A stretch of 64,000 nucleotides of DNA from an uncultured Eubacteriales bacterium (GTDB lineage Bacteria; Bacillota; Clostridia; Oscillospirales; Oscillospiraceae): assembly GCA_900549405.1 (NCBI GenBank), contig URNZ01000004.1, positions 12,326 through 76,325 of the forward strand, given 5' to 3'. The translations under genes and the position numbers were made by a program. The notes beneath the pieces were generated by a model, which was not told where the DNA came from, did no database searches, and worked only from the letters and a program-made list of their open reading frames with translations. Of the stretch, positions 8,712 through 16,984 are shown piece by piece. Within the stretch, counting starts at the first letter, position 1. Every line of letters begins with the position of its first letter.

Positions 8712-10228
8712 TCGCTCACACCTCCCGGTAGCAGAGTTTCCAGCTCTGCCAGCACCTTGTCAATTTCGGCATTGAGGGTGGTTCGTCTTTCCTGATATTC
8801 CCGGATGGTATCCATAGGGTCAAGAATTTCTTCCTCCTCATGAGGATAGCCGCACAGGTCGATGTTGCAGCCCTGCTCGTTCAGCAGATACTCGGCGGAA
8901 AATTTCTGAGCCTTGAAGAAGTCTCCATCCGAAATTGCCTTGCGGTTATTCCACCAAGCAATACAATCATCAAAGTGTTTCAGTTCCATCGGCTTCGTCT
9001 TAGAGAAATGCTTTCTGTCAGACGGAATATCCACCCGATAAAACCATGTCTCCGAGGTCGGCTTGGTGTTGTCAAAAAACAGCAGATTGGTGGTGATGGA
9101 GGTATAAGGGCTAAACACAGAGCTGGGCAACCTGATGACTGTGTGCAGATTGAACTGGGAAATCAGCTTCTTTTTGATATTCACCTTTGCGTTGTCCTGA
9201 CCGAACAGAAAGCCGTCCGGCACGACAACAGCCGCTCTGCCGTTCTTCTTCAAGCGGTACATGATAACCGACATGAAAAGGTCTGCGGTCTCGGAGCTTG
9301 CCAGATCGTCAGGGAAGAAGCCCTGAATGGACTTGTCCTCATGCCCGCCGTAAGGCGGATTCATCAGGATCACATCAAACTTGTCATCGTCCGTGTAGTC
9401 CAGCAGATTGTGTTTCAGCGAGTTCATGTGGTAAATGTTTGGAACCTCAATGTCATGCAGCAGCATATTGGTCACGCACAGCAGATAAGGAAAGGGCTTT
9501 TTCTCAATTCCATAAATGCTGTCGTCCAACTGCTTCTGGGCGGTGGTGTCTGTTACCTGTTTGGAGAGCTGTCCCAGCCAAGAAGTAATAAATCCACCAG
9601 TGCCACAGGCGAAATCTGCCATCTTTTCGCCCAGCTGCGGCTTTATCATCAGTGCCATAAACTCGGTGACGGCTCTCGGCGTATAAAACTCACCGGAAGA
9701 ACCGGCAGATTGCAGCTCCCGCAAAATTTCTTCATAGACAAAACCAAAGGCATGGCTTTCCTTCACATCGTCAAATTCGATTTCGTCAATGACATCAATG
9801 ACCTGACGGAGATAAACGCCGTCCTTCATATAGTTGTTGGCGTCCTCGAAGGTGGACTTGACAATAGCTTTCTTAATTGGAGTATCGGGTGTCACCTTGA
9901 TACCCTCATAGAGAACCGCATCACCATCTTTCACATCATTGCCTTTCAGCACCAGGAACAGAATGTTGTTGACGAAGTTCAGCAGTTTGTCCCCAGTCAT
10001 AGCATGACCGTTGCTATCGGCTTTCGCCCAATTTCTCCATCTCAATTCTTCAGGAATGATGGATTCGTAAGCGTCCTCGTTCAGCTCCCAATCATCTTCT
10101 TTTGCATCATAGACTTTCAGAAAGAGCATCCATACCATCTGCTCAATTCTCTGGGCGTCGCCATTGATACCTGCGTCCATTCGCATAATATCTCTAATTC
10201 GTTTTATAAATCCTGACTGCATCGCCAT
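8708..10228 (-). CDS. hsdM: type I restriction-modification N6-adenine methyltransferase subunit HsdM
   Basis: This 506-residue subunit transfers a methyl group from S-adenosylmethionine to adenine in the site chosen by HsdS. The N-terminal helical HsdM_N domain covers about 5-150. The AdoMet motif FACGTGG is at 206-212 and the catalytic NPPY at 290-293. A C-terminal helical tail (about 460-506) normally contacts HsdS. It is full length, starts 2 bases after hsdR and overlaps the hsdS remnant. Confidence 0.96.
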   Translation of the reverse strand: MAMQSGFIKRIRDIMRMDAGINGDAQRIEQMVWMLFLKVYDAKEDDWELNEDAYESIIPEELRWRNWAKADSNGHAMTGDKLLNFVNNILFLVLKGNDVKDGDAVLYEGIKVTPDTPIKKAIVKSTFEDANNYMKDGVYLRQVIDVIDEIEFDDVKESHAFGFVYEEILRELQSAGSSGEFYTPRAVTEFMALMIKPQLGEKMADFACGTGGFITSWLGQLSKQVTDTTAQKQLDDSIYGIEKKPFPYLLCVTNMLLHDIEVPNIYHMNSLKHNLLDYTDDDKFDVILMNPPYGGHEDKSIQGFFPDDLASSETADLFMSVIMYRLKKNGRAAVVVPDGFLFGQDNAKVNIKKKLISQFNLHTVIRLPSSVFSPYTSITTNLLFFDNTKPTSETWFYRVDIPSDRKHFSKTKPMELKHFDDCIAWWNNRKAISDGDFFKAQKFSAEYLLNEQGCNIDLCGYPHEEEEILDPMDTIREYQERRTTLNAEIDKVLAELETLLPGGVSE

Positions 10229-10230
10229 AT

Positions 10231-12579
10231 TTATCCTACCTCTACTTCTTCATAGATACTTGCTTCAAGCTCTCTAACAGCGGCTTCATATTGAGCCTTG
10301 CCGCCAAACAGCCTGACAATTTTTGCAGGCTTACCGTAATTGGAAAAATCCGCAAGGGAGAGAACCTTAATATCCTCAACCTCTGTGATACCTTGGTTCA
10401 TGTACTTTTCCAGCAATATATCAAGAACGGCCTGTGCGTCGGCAGAATACTTGCTGAAAAAGTCTTTCTTCTTAACATTGTTAGCCCGTTCTTTTCGGGT
10501 CAGCGGCTTCTTACCGTATGCCACATAACAGATGAAGTCGAAATCGTCCACATCTTCCATACCTTGGTCTGCCTTTAGTGCTTTTAGATCAATGCCCATC
10601 GCCGTGAAAGATTCCTCAATGGTTTTCTTTTTGTCAGACGCTTTCCACTTGCGGATGAAATCAGACAGGGAAGCGTATTCGCCCTTGATGTTGGTTCTGG
10701 TGTAGTCGATAATATCTTCCTGTCTCAGCAGCTTGCCGTTGGCATCATAGACCGAAACAGTTTTATTGATAATCTTTACTCGGCAGCCGTCCTTATCGAC
10801 AATCGGGGTTTCTACGGGGTCAACAGGAGGTTCTTTTCCTCCGCCACCTTGTCCACCACCGCCACCTTTCGGCTTGCTGCCACCATGCTGGAAGCCTTCG
10901 TCCTGCTCAACAGGACCGTCCCAATCAGGATCAGAAAATAGCCTTGTCACATTCCGAAAGTCCATAACAACGAAATGTGTCTTGCCGTCCTTTTCTCTGA
11001 TACGGGTTCCTCGTCCAATAATCTGCTTGAAGGTAGTCATACTCTCAACGGTCTTGTCGAGAACAATGAGTTTGGTCATCTTGCAGTCTGCGCCGGTGGA
11101 AAGCAGTTCCGATGTTGTTGCAATGACAGGATAGGGTTCAGATACCGAGATGAAATAGTCAAGTTTGGACTTGCCATACACATCGGAGCCGGTAATCCTC
11201 ACGCAATAGTCCGGGTTCTCCTTCACCATATCCTGATTGCAGTTGACAAGGGCAATTCTCATGCGCTCTGCATGTTCTTCGGAAGCACAGAATACGATGG
11301 TTTTCTGCATCCGGTCGGTGCTTTTCAGATATTCCGTGATTTCTCTGGCAACCTCGTCAATGCGGTCTTGGAGAATAATGGTGTAATCATAGTCCCGATT
11401 ATTGTAAATCCGGTCTTCAATGATATTGCCGAAAATATCGGTCTGTCCGTGGTACGGTCTCCATCCATCTCCAATGTTGGTCGTGATATTGATGACCTTG
11501 AACGGAGCAAGGAAGCCGTCCTCAATACCTTGCTTTAAGCTGTAAATGTAAACCGGCTCTCCAAAGTAATCAATATTTGATACCTTTTCACTTTCCTTTG
11601 GAGTAGCGGTCATACCAATCTGAGTGGCAGAAGAAAAATATTCCAAAACTTTGCGCCAGTTGCTGTCCTCCTTGGCGCTACCACGGTGACACTCGTCTAC
11701 CACAATAAGATCAAAGTATTCCGGCGGAATCTGCCTGAAATGCTCCTCATCATTCTGTCCCACCATTTGATGATAGAGAGCAAAATTCACTTCATGAGAT
11801 GCGATTTTTCTCAAACATTCTTTGTCAGAAAAATCCACCTTGTAGATTGTCTTTTCAAGCGGTGCAAAGTCCTGTGCAATACTTTGGTCTACAAGAATAT
11901 TTCTGTCCGCTAAATACAAAATTCTCTTTTTAAGGTCAGAACGGAGTAGACGATATACAATCTGAAAAGCAGTATATGTTTTGCCCGTTCCGGTAGCCAT
12001 GACAAGCAACAATCTCTGCTGTCCTCTGGCGATTGCTTCAACGGTTCTGTTTACAGCATTTCGCTGATAGTATCGTGGAGGATATGTACTTTGAGAAGAA
12101 TAGTAAGGCTGAGAAACAATTTTCTTTTCCAAATCAGAAATGCCCTTACCGTCGTTCAACTCCGCATAATAGCGTGCAACCAGTTCATCCTGTGTCGGGA
12201 ATTTTTCCAGCTCAATCTGTCGCTCCTGCCCGGTCAAAAAGTCATGCTCATAGAAAGCATCACCGTTTGAAGAATACGCAAACGGCAAGTCCATCATCCG
12301 AGCGTATGTTATCGCTTGCTGCAATCCGTGGGATACAGGGTGGTTGTTGTCCTTCGCCTCCACAACGGCAATAGGCTTTCCATCGTTAAGGTAAAGCATA
12401 TAATCAGCAAACTTAGGCTTGCTACGAGCCACTATGTTTCCACGGATATTGATGCGACCATCCGTGATTTTGGTCTCCATCGTGATATGACCTTTCCAGC
12501 CTTTCAGAATAGCAGGAGTAATATAATTCAATTTGATGTCTTCTTCTGTCATTTGTTTCTTTGATAAAACAGTACTCAT
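10231..12579 (-). CDS. hsdR: type I restriction endonuclease subunit HsdR
   Basis: This 782-residue subunit translocates DNA with ATP and cuts it away from the site. A PD-(D/E)xK nuclease is at the N-terminus (FADYML then VVEAK). The helicase core has Walker A MATGTGKT and box II VVDECH, a SAT-like motif (MTATP) and the C-terminal motif VI region IGRGTRIR. A Gly-rich linker (PKGGGGGQGGGGK) near 585 separates the C-terminal helical domain. I prefer the third-codon ATG at 12579, spaced 8 bases from GGAGG, over the ATG at 12585, which is too close. Confidence 0.95.
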   Translation of the reverse strand: MSTVLSKKQMTEEDIKLNYITPAILKGWKGHITMETKITDGRINIRGNIVARSKPKFADYMLYLNDGKPIAVVEAKDNNHPVSHGLQQAITYARMMDLPFAYSSNGDAFYEHDFLTGQERQIELEKFPTQDELVARYYAELNDGKGISDLEKKIVSQPYYSSQSTYPPRYYQRNAVNRTVEAIARGQQRLLLVMATGTGKTYTAFQIVYRLLRSDLKKRILYLADRNILVDQSIAQDFAPLEKTIYKVDFSDKECLRKIASHEVNFALYHQMVGQNDEEHFRQIPPEYFDLIVVDECHRGSAKEDSNWRKVLEYFSSATQIGMTATPKESEKVSNIDYFGEPVYIYSLKQGIEDGFLAPFKVINITTNIGDGWRPYHGQTDIFGNIIEDRIYNNRDYDYTIILQDRIDEVAREITEYLKSTDRMQKTIVFCASEEHAERMRIALVNCNQDMVKENPDYCVRITGSDVYGKSKLDYFISVSEPYPVIATTSELLSTGADCKMTKLIVLDKTVESMTTFKQIIGRGTRIREKDGKTHFVVMDFRNVTRLFSDPDWDGPVEQDEGFQHGGSKPKGGGGGQGGGGKEPPVDPVETPIVDKDGCRVKIINKTVSVYDANGKLLRQEDIIDYTRTNIKGEYASLSDFIRKWKASDKKKTIEESFTAMGIDLKALKADQGMEDVDDFDFICYVAYGKKPLTRKERANNVKKKDFFSKYSADAQAVLDILLEKYMNQGITEVEDIKVLSLADFSNYGKPAKIVRLFGGKAQYEAAVRELEASIYEEVEVG

Positions 12580-12597
12580 CAGCATATCCTCCTTGCC

Positions 12598-12810
12598 TTA
12601 AGCTGTCGGTTCTGGAATGATATCCAGAATATCATCTATGGAGCAATTTAACACTCCGCATATTTTAACCAAAACCTCTACTCGTACATCTTCATTCTTT
12701 CCCAGTTTTGCCATGGCATTTGTACTAATTTTTGCTGCCTTAATAAGTTCCGTCTTGCTCATACCACGGTCAATCAGAATTTTCCATAATTTATTATAAC
12801 AAACAGCCAT
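12598..12810 (-). CDS. XRE-family (Cro/CI-like) regulator of the RM operon
   Basis: A 70-residue protein made almost entirely of one helix-turn-helix domain (MSKTELIKAAKISTNAMAKLGK recognition region, then CSIDDILDII). It is the first gene of the operon and precedes hsdR by 12 bases, with GGGAGGTTG before its ATG. Such small regulators often control type I RM expression after entry into a new host; that role is inferred from position. Confidence 0.85.
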   Translation of the reverse strand: MAVCYNKLWKILIDRGMSKTELIKAAKISTNAMAKLGKNEDVRVEVLVKICGVLNCSIDDILDIIPEPTA

Positions 12811-12860
12811 GTTTCAACCTCCCACAACCGCAACTTCTCATAATTTTGTGCTATAAGAAC

Positions 12861-12888
12861 ATTATATATCTTTTTTCTCAAAATTCAA
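12861..12888 (-). promoter_or_regulatory. promoter of the regulator-hsdRMS operon
   Basis: Minus-strand TTGAAT (12888-12883) and TATAAT (12866-12861) are spaced by 16 bases and lie about 50 bases before the XRE start codon. Confidence 0.6.
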
Positions 12889-13147
12889 TTTCAAATTGTA
12901 ATTCTCAATCAATAAATATTCTGATTCAATCCGTTTCCATCCGTTTCCATCCGCATCCTTGCTATCCTTCCATATATGCCGAAACACCTACGGAATGGAA
13001 AGGATTAGTATTACTATAATCAGTATTGTTATTATCATTATAGTTACACAATTCTGGAACTGTCAGAAATACAATTCAAGAATGGTCCCATCAAAGAAAT
13101 AAGGCCGACCTGTTACAGTCAGCCCTAAGTAAAAATTCTATATTCTG
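12889..13147. other. AT-rich intergenic region with a direct repeat and a terminator
   Basis: It contains ATCCGTTTCC twice in tandem near 12928-12950 and a hairpin at about 13093-13131 (minus strand GGCTGAC ... GTCGGCC then TTATTTCTTT), which should end the tnpV transcript. No gene is visible. Confidence 0.5.
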
Positions 13148-13498
13148 TTAGCAAAAAATCAGTTCTGCATTAACGATTTCCTCCGCCTGTGTTTTTAGAC
13201 TACTCATGTGCTGCACCCAAGCAAGCTGTTGGGTTGACTTATCCGGAGCCGGATTTTTCTCCAGAAGTTCAGTCATTATCCGTTCCACTCTACGGTGAGC
13301 AGCTTCGTCAATTTCCCATAAATGCGGAAATAATGTCTCTGTTAGAATCATGTCATCTAAGAGTATTGGATTATTTTCCGCAAGAAAAACTCTGCGCATT
13401 CTACCGTACTTCCCAAGTGGTTTATCGCTTACATAGCTCAACCGAATATCAGGGATGAGATAATCACCACAACGGGTATAAGTCAAATTCTGTGTCAT
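13148..13498 (-). CDS. tnpV: TnpV family transposon-encoded protein
   Basis: This 116-residue protein matches the TnpV family of clostridial serine-recombinase transposons: LTYTRCGDYLIPDI, PLGKYGRMRR, LFPHLWEIDE and a WVQHMSSLKTQAEEIV tail. Its function is unknown, but it travels with such elements (first described in Tn4451/Tn4453 relatives). I start it at the ATG at 13498, 7 bases after GGAGGAG; a longer frame overlaps the upstream regulator stop. Confidence 0.85.
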   Translation of the reverse strand: MTQNLTYTRCGDYLIPDIRLSYVSDKPLGKYGRMRRVFLAENNPILLDDMILTETLFPHLWEIDEAAHRRVERIMTELLEKNPAPDKSTQQLAWVQHMSSLKTQAEEIVNAELIFC

Positions 13499-13530
13499 AG
13501 CAACTCCTCCAATCATTTTTTCTTTCACTT

Positions 13531-14076
13531 TCATTGTAATGGATGCTCCCCTAAAAGTGAAGTTTGTAGACTGGTCGTTTCAAGCGCAGCATATATCTTC
13601 TGATAAACCTTTCGTGACGGTCTGCGATTGCCTTCTTCGATTTTATAGTAGTAGCTTGGTACAATCCCTATCCGTTCTGCAAAAGCCTTCTGGGACAGCC
13701 CCAGAGCCGTTCTAACGCTCTTTAGCGCTTCGGTATAGGGTACAGCAAGGAAACGGGAGAAATCATCATAGAGTAAGGACACTTCGATTTCCAAAACATC
13801 TGCCAGCTTAATAGCTACATCATAAGGAATAGGATGTTTTTCATTTTCATACATCACAACAGTTGATGGTACAATATCCAGCTTTTCCGCCAACTGTCTT
13901 GTTGTCATCTGTTTTCGCTGACGGTAGTACTTGAGATTGTCGCTCGGTAAGTTGGTCTTTGGCTTTTCTTCAAAAGATATCGTTAAATGGAGTAACAGCT
14001 TGCCTTGATGAAATTCACACAACAATGTGTGATTGAAAATACCATTGCAAATACTATGTGATACTTGCAGTTCCAC
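13531..14076 (-). CDS. regulator with two XRE helix-turn-helix domains
   Basis: The 181-codon frame encodes two HTH_3 domains, about residues 50-105 (MTTRQLAEKLDIVPSTVVMYE) and 120-178 (GLSQKAFAERIGIVPSYYYKIEEG). Its first ten codons lie in tnpA DNA and begin with GTG lacking a ribosome site, so the native start is probably internal (a TTG pair near 14028 or ATG at codon 57) or the frame is entered from elsewhere. Across the attachment core it is in the same frame as the end of the recombinase, see the findings. It may control excision or tnpV. Confidence 0.75.
   Translation of the reverse strand: MELQVSHSICNGIFNHTLLCEFHQGKLLLHLTISFEEKPKTNLPSDNLKYYRQRKQMTTRQLAEKLDIVPSTVVMYENEKHPIPYDVAIKLADVLEIEVSLLYDDFSRFLAVPYTEALKSVRTALGLSQKAFAERIGIVPSYYYKIEEGNRRPSRKVYQKIYAALETTSLQTSLLGEHPLQ
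14047..14052 (-). other. attR core (ATTTGC)
   Basis: On the minus strand tnpA reads CACATAGT, then the core, then AATGGTATTTTC of the element. Together with 6231-6236 it defines the insertion. Confidence 0.8.
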
Positions 14077-14114
14077 TTCGTATGCGATAAACTGTTTATG
14101 TCATTCAGTCCCAT
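14049..14114 (-). pseudogene. tnpA: IS200/IS605 transposase TnpA, 5' part of a split gene
   Basis: The minus strand reads 22 codons beginning MGLNDINSLSHTKWN and ending CKYHIVF, preceded by GGAGGACATTCAGG. It breaks off in the attR core; the rest of the protein is at 5879-6235. It is too short to appear as an ORF. Confidence 0.88.
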
Positions 14115-14213
14115 CCTGAATGTCCTCCTTTTGCTTTCGATTGCAGTTGGCAGACCGCAATCTCACTTTAGCAAAAGGAGTTTTTTCGTCTACTCTCCGC
14201 TTAAGCTTTTTGG

Positions 14214-14236
14214 AACCACTCGCCTAGCGAGTGGTT
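14214..14236. repeat. IS left-end hairpin
   Basis: AACCACTCGC and GCGAGTGGTT form a perfect 10-base stem with a CTA loop, about 100 bases upstream of the tnpA start. This is where IS200-type transposases bind the left end. Confidence 0.6.
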
Positions 14237-14252
14237 TTCGGGCTACAAAAAG

Positions 14253-14283
14253 AAGCGCCCCGCCGGGCGGCGGAGCGCTTTTG
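14253..14283 (-). terminator. terminator of the P-type ATPase gene
   Basis: AAGCGC plus a GC-rich stem pairs with GCGCTT about 20 bases after the ATPase stop on the minus strand. Confidence 0.65.
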
Positions 14284-14301
14284 ATGGGATTTTAGGTCAA
14301 A

Positions 14302-16398
14302 TCAGACCAGCTTGTCCTCCTCGGGGAGGAGGTCGGTCATGCTGCGCAGGCTGACGCCCAGGGTGGACAGGTTGTGCAGCATGGCGGAGGTGGCGGGGGG
14401 CAGGATACCCAGAGCGCCCAGGGCGATGAGGGTGCCGTTGAAGCCGATAACGAAGCGGTAGTTGGACTGGATGCGGTCCATCAGACCCTGGGCCACCCGG
14501 CGCAGGGCCACCAGCTCGTTCAGGTCCTCGGCAGCCACGGTGACGTCGGCGATCTCACGGGCGATGGCCGCGCCGTCGCTGATGGCGATGCCCACGCTGG
14601 CGGCGGACAGGGCGGGGGAGTCGTTGATACCGTCGCCCAGCATGATGACGGTGTGCCCCAGGGCCCGCTCCTGCTGGACGAAGTTGGCCTTGTCCTCGGG
14701 CAGGACCTCGGAGTGGTACTCGTCCACGCCCACCTGAGCGGCGATGGCGGCGGCTGTGCGCTCGCTGTCGCCGGTGAGCATGACGGTCTTCTTCACGCCC
14801 AGCTCCCGCAGGGTCTGGATGACCTGGGCGGCCTCCTTGCGCAGGGGGTCGGCGATGCAGATGACGGCGGAGAGCTGACCGGCGATGGCCAGATAGAGGT
14901 GGGAATACTCCGGGGGCAGGGCGTCGAACTTGTCCTGCTCCCCGTCGGGGATGGTGCAGTGCTCATCCTCGAAGACGAAGTGGGCGCTGCCGATGATGAC
15001 CTTTTTGTCGGCCACCGTGCTGGCGATGCCGTGGGCCACCAGATACTGGACCTGGGAGTGCAGCTCCTCGTGGGACAGGCCCCGCTGCTGGGCGGCGCTG
15101 ACCACGGCGTTGGCCATGGAGTGGGGGAAGTGCTCCTCCAGGCAGGCGGCCAGGCGGAGCATCTCCGTCTCGCTGTTGCTGCCGAAGGGGATGACCTGGG
15201 CCACCACGGGGCTGGCATAGGTCAGGGTGCCCGTCTTGTCAAAGACGATGGTGTCGGCCTTGGCGATGGCCTCCAGATATTTGCCGCCCTTCACGGTGGC
15301 GCGGAAGTCGCTGGCCTCCCGCATGGCGGACAGGACGGCCAGGGGCATGGCCAGCTTCAGGGCGCAGGAGAAGTCCACCATCAGGACGGACAGGGCCCGG
15401 GTGACGTTGCGGGTGAGGAGATAGACCAGGCCGCTGCCCACCAGGGTATAGGGCACCAGCTTGTCGGCCAGGTTGGCGGCCCGGCTCTCGGCAGCGGACT
15501 TCAGCTTTTCCGACTGCTCGATCATGGAGACAATCTTGTCATAGCGGCTGGAGCCGGAGTGCTGGCGCACCAGCAGGACGCACTCGCCCTCCTCCACCAC
15601 GGTGCCGGCATAGACGGCGGAGCCGGGGCGCTTGGGCACGGGGATGGACTCGCCGGTGAGGGAGGCCTGGTTCACGGTGACCTCCCCCTCGTCCACCACG
15701 CTGTCCAGGGGGATCATGCCGCCGGTGCGGACACAGATGCGGTCGCCGGGCTGGACCTGGGTGAGGGGGACCAGGACCTCGTCCCCGCCGGGGGTCTTCA
15801 GCCAGACCCGGTCGATGTTCAGGGACATGCTGCGGGCCAGGTTGTCCACCGAGCGCTTGTGGGTCCACTCCTCCAGCAGCTCGCCCAGGCGCAGCAGGAA
15901 CATGACGGAGCCGGCGGTGCCGAAGTCACGGCGGAGCAGGGAGACGCCGATGGACAGGCCGTCCAGCAGCTCCACGTGCATCTGGCGGCGGATCAGGCAG
16001 CCCAGGCCCCGCAGGACATAGGGCACGGCGGAGACCACCGCCCAGGCGGCCTGGAGGGGGGCGGGCAGGAACAGGGAGCGGGCGGCCTTGGCGCAGACCA
16101 GGCCCACCAGCTTCTCCTGATAGGCGCGGTTGATGGCCCGGCCGCTCTGGACGCCGGAGAAGGCCTGAACGGCCTTGTCGGCATAGGAGAAGCGGCGCAG
16201 GGAGGCCAGCAGGCTCTCCCGGTCACCCCGGAAGGTGACCACGGCGCAGCAGGTGCGCTCGTGGACATCGGCCTGGAGCACATGGGGCTGGGCGTGGAGC
16301 CAGGCCTGGAGCAGGTCGGCCTGCGCCAGGGTCATGCGGGACTGGCACAGCTGCACCCGCAGCCGCCCCCGGCTTTCGTGTTTGATGATGAATTTCAT
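14302..16398 (-). CDS. heavy-metal-translocating P-type ATPase (P1B-like)
   Basis: This 698-residue membrane pump couples ATP hydrolysis to metal ion transport. It has the actuator TGES, the phosphorylation motif DKTGTLT near residue 384, the GDGINDSPAL hinge near 610, and a degenerate N-terminal HMA-like domain without CxxC. The transmembrane metal motif reads SCALK near 344 instead of CPC or CPx, so the ion specificity is unclear. I start it at ATG 16398, which has GGAGG 8 bases upstream; a TTG 15 bases earlier overlaps that ribosome site. It follows the DUF6110 gene, its common partner. Confidence 0.92.
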   Translation of the reverse strand: MKFIIKHESRGRLRVQLCQSRMTLAQADLLQAWLHAQPHVLQADVHERTCCAVVTFRGDRESLLASLRRFSYADKAVQAFSGVQSGRAINRAYQEKLVGLVCAKAARSLFLPAPLQAAWAVVSAVPYVLRGLGCLIRRQMHVELLDGLSIGVSLLRRDFGTAGSVMFLLRLGELLEEWTHKRSVDNLARSMSLNIDRVWLKTPGGDEVLVPLTQVQPGDRICVRTGGMIPLDSVVDEGEVTVNQASLTGESIPVPKRPGSAVYAGTVVEEGECVLLVRQHSGSSRYDKIVSMIEQSEKLKSAAESRAANLADKLVPYTLVGSGLVYLLTRNVTRALSVLMVDFSCALKLAMPLAVLSAMREASDFRATVKGGKYLEAIAKADTIVFDKTGTLTYASPVVAQVIPFGSNSETEMLRLAACLEEHFPHSMANAVVSAAQQRGLSHEELHSQVQYLVAHGIASTVADKKVIIGSAHFVFEDEHCTIPDGEQDKFDALPPEYSHLYLAIAGQLSAVICIADPLRKEAAQVIQTLRELGVKKTVMLTGDSERTAAAIAAQVGVDEYHSEVLPEDKANFVQQERALGHTVIMLGDGINDSPALSAASVGIAISDGAAIAREIADVTVAAEDLNELVALRRVAQGLMDRIQSNYRFVIGFNGTLIALGALGILPPATSAMLHNLSTLGVSLRSMTDLLPEEDKLV

Positions 16399-16421
16399 AG
16401 CGTATGCCTCCAAAGGAAAGA

Positions 16422-16440
16422 GGGCCGCCGAAGCGGCCCC
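16422..16440 (-). terminator. hairpin between the DUF6110 gene and the ATPase gene
   Basis: GGGCCGC and GCGGCCC pair around a 5-base loop, followed on the minus strand by TCTTTCCTTT. It may act as a partial terminator or an RNA processing stabiliser that sets the ratio of the two products. Confidence 0.45.
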
Positions 16441-16457
16441 CCTACGGCGTGGTGGAT

Positions 16458-16742
16458 TTACTCAGCGTCGGCGGGCTCGGCCTCGGCGGACTCGTCGGCC
16501 TGCTGGGCCTGCTCGGCCTGCTGGGCGCGCTGCTCGTTGATATCCTTGGCGGTGGCCAGGACATCGGCGGCGTTCTCCTGCACGGTGTTCACGGTGGTCA
16601 TGACGCAGTCCTTCATGCGCAGGACGGCGGCGGCGGTGTGGGCATAGGCGTTCTTGGCGTCCTTGCTGGAGAGCAGCTTGATGCCGGCAGAGCCAAACAG
16701 GGTGCCGCCGGCGAACAGGGCCAGTTTCTTGTAGATATTCAT
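16458..16742 (-). CDS. DUF6110 family small membrane-associated protein
   Basis: The 94-residue protein has one N-terminal hydrophobic helix with glycines (LALFAGGTLFGSAGIKLL, about 6-23), a conserved-looking SKDAKNAYAHTAAAVLRMKD segment, and a Glu/Ala/Gln-rich acidic tail. That is the pattern of DUF6110, found next to P1B ATPases of the SCAL type. Its role is unknown; a metal chaperone or ATPase accessory function is inferred only from the pairing. It has its own promoter and a good AAGGAGGAA site. Confidence 0.8.
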   Translation of the reverse strand: MNIYKKLALFAGGTLFGSAGIKLLSSKDAKNAYAHTAAAVLRMKDCVMTTVNTVQENAADVLATAKDINEQRAQQAEQAQQADESAEAEPADAE

Positions 16743-16822
16743 AGAGCGTTCCTCCTTAAAGTAAATAAGTAAGGCGGCACGTCAGGCGGGGAGCCGGACG
16801 GGCCAACTTTTTTGATGCAAGA

Positions 16823-16851
16823 AATATAGCACAAGGGACAAAAGAATGCAA
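16823..16851 (-). promoter_or_regulatory. promoter of the DUF6110-ATPase operon
   Basis: Minus-strand TTGCAT (16851-16846) and TATATT (16828-16823) with a 17-base spacer, about 80 bases before the DUF6110 start. Confidence 0.6.
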
Positions 16852-16936
16852 TTATTTTTGGAAATATTATCACAGGCTAACTGGAGAAAGTAAAAAGCGT
16901 GTAAAAAACAAAAAACAGCAAAATAGACAAAAGAGG

Positions 16937-16963
16937 ACGGCGGCCCCGGGAGGGACCGCCGCC
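16937..16963 (-). terminator. terminator of the yfcC-like gene
   Basis: On the minus strand CGGCGGTCCC and GGGGCCGCCG pair, then TCCTCTTTTG, 20 bases after the transporter stop. Confidence 0.7.
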
Positions 16964-16984
16964 AGAAGGGAAAAGAAAAGGGGT

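Larger units (their letters stand above)
6231..14052. mobile_element. integrative element (serine recombinase, type I RM, TnpV) inserted in tnpA
   Basis: The 7.8-kb block is visibly AT-richer than the host DNA on both sides. It contains, leftward, a two-XRE-domain regulator, TnpV, a small XRE regulator, hsdR, hsdM, a truncated hsdS, a small protein and a large serine recombinase. Its boundaries are defined by interruption of tnpA and by a duplicated 6-base core. No conjugation or replication genes are present, so it would need help to move between cells. Confidence 0.85.
5760..14243 (-). mobile_element. IS200/IS605-type insertion sequence split by a 7.8-kb element
   Basis: The left outer part (about 5760-6236) holds the 3' portion of tnpA plus terminal hairpins: GGGCAAAGCCC at 5767-5777 and palindrome ACGCGTTAACGCGT at 5793-5806. 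The right outer part (14047 to about 14243) holds the first 22 codons of the same gene, its ribosome site and a terminal hairpin at 14214-14236. No tnpB is present. It sits between the terminators of two convergent host genes. The exact ends are uncertain by some tens of bases. Confidence 0.75.

Noticed and set aside
14374-16647. A 757-codon plus-strand ORF opposite the P-type ATPase
   Set aside because: Same kind of antisense shadow; the minus strand carries all the ATPase motifs.
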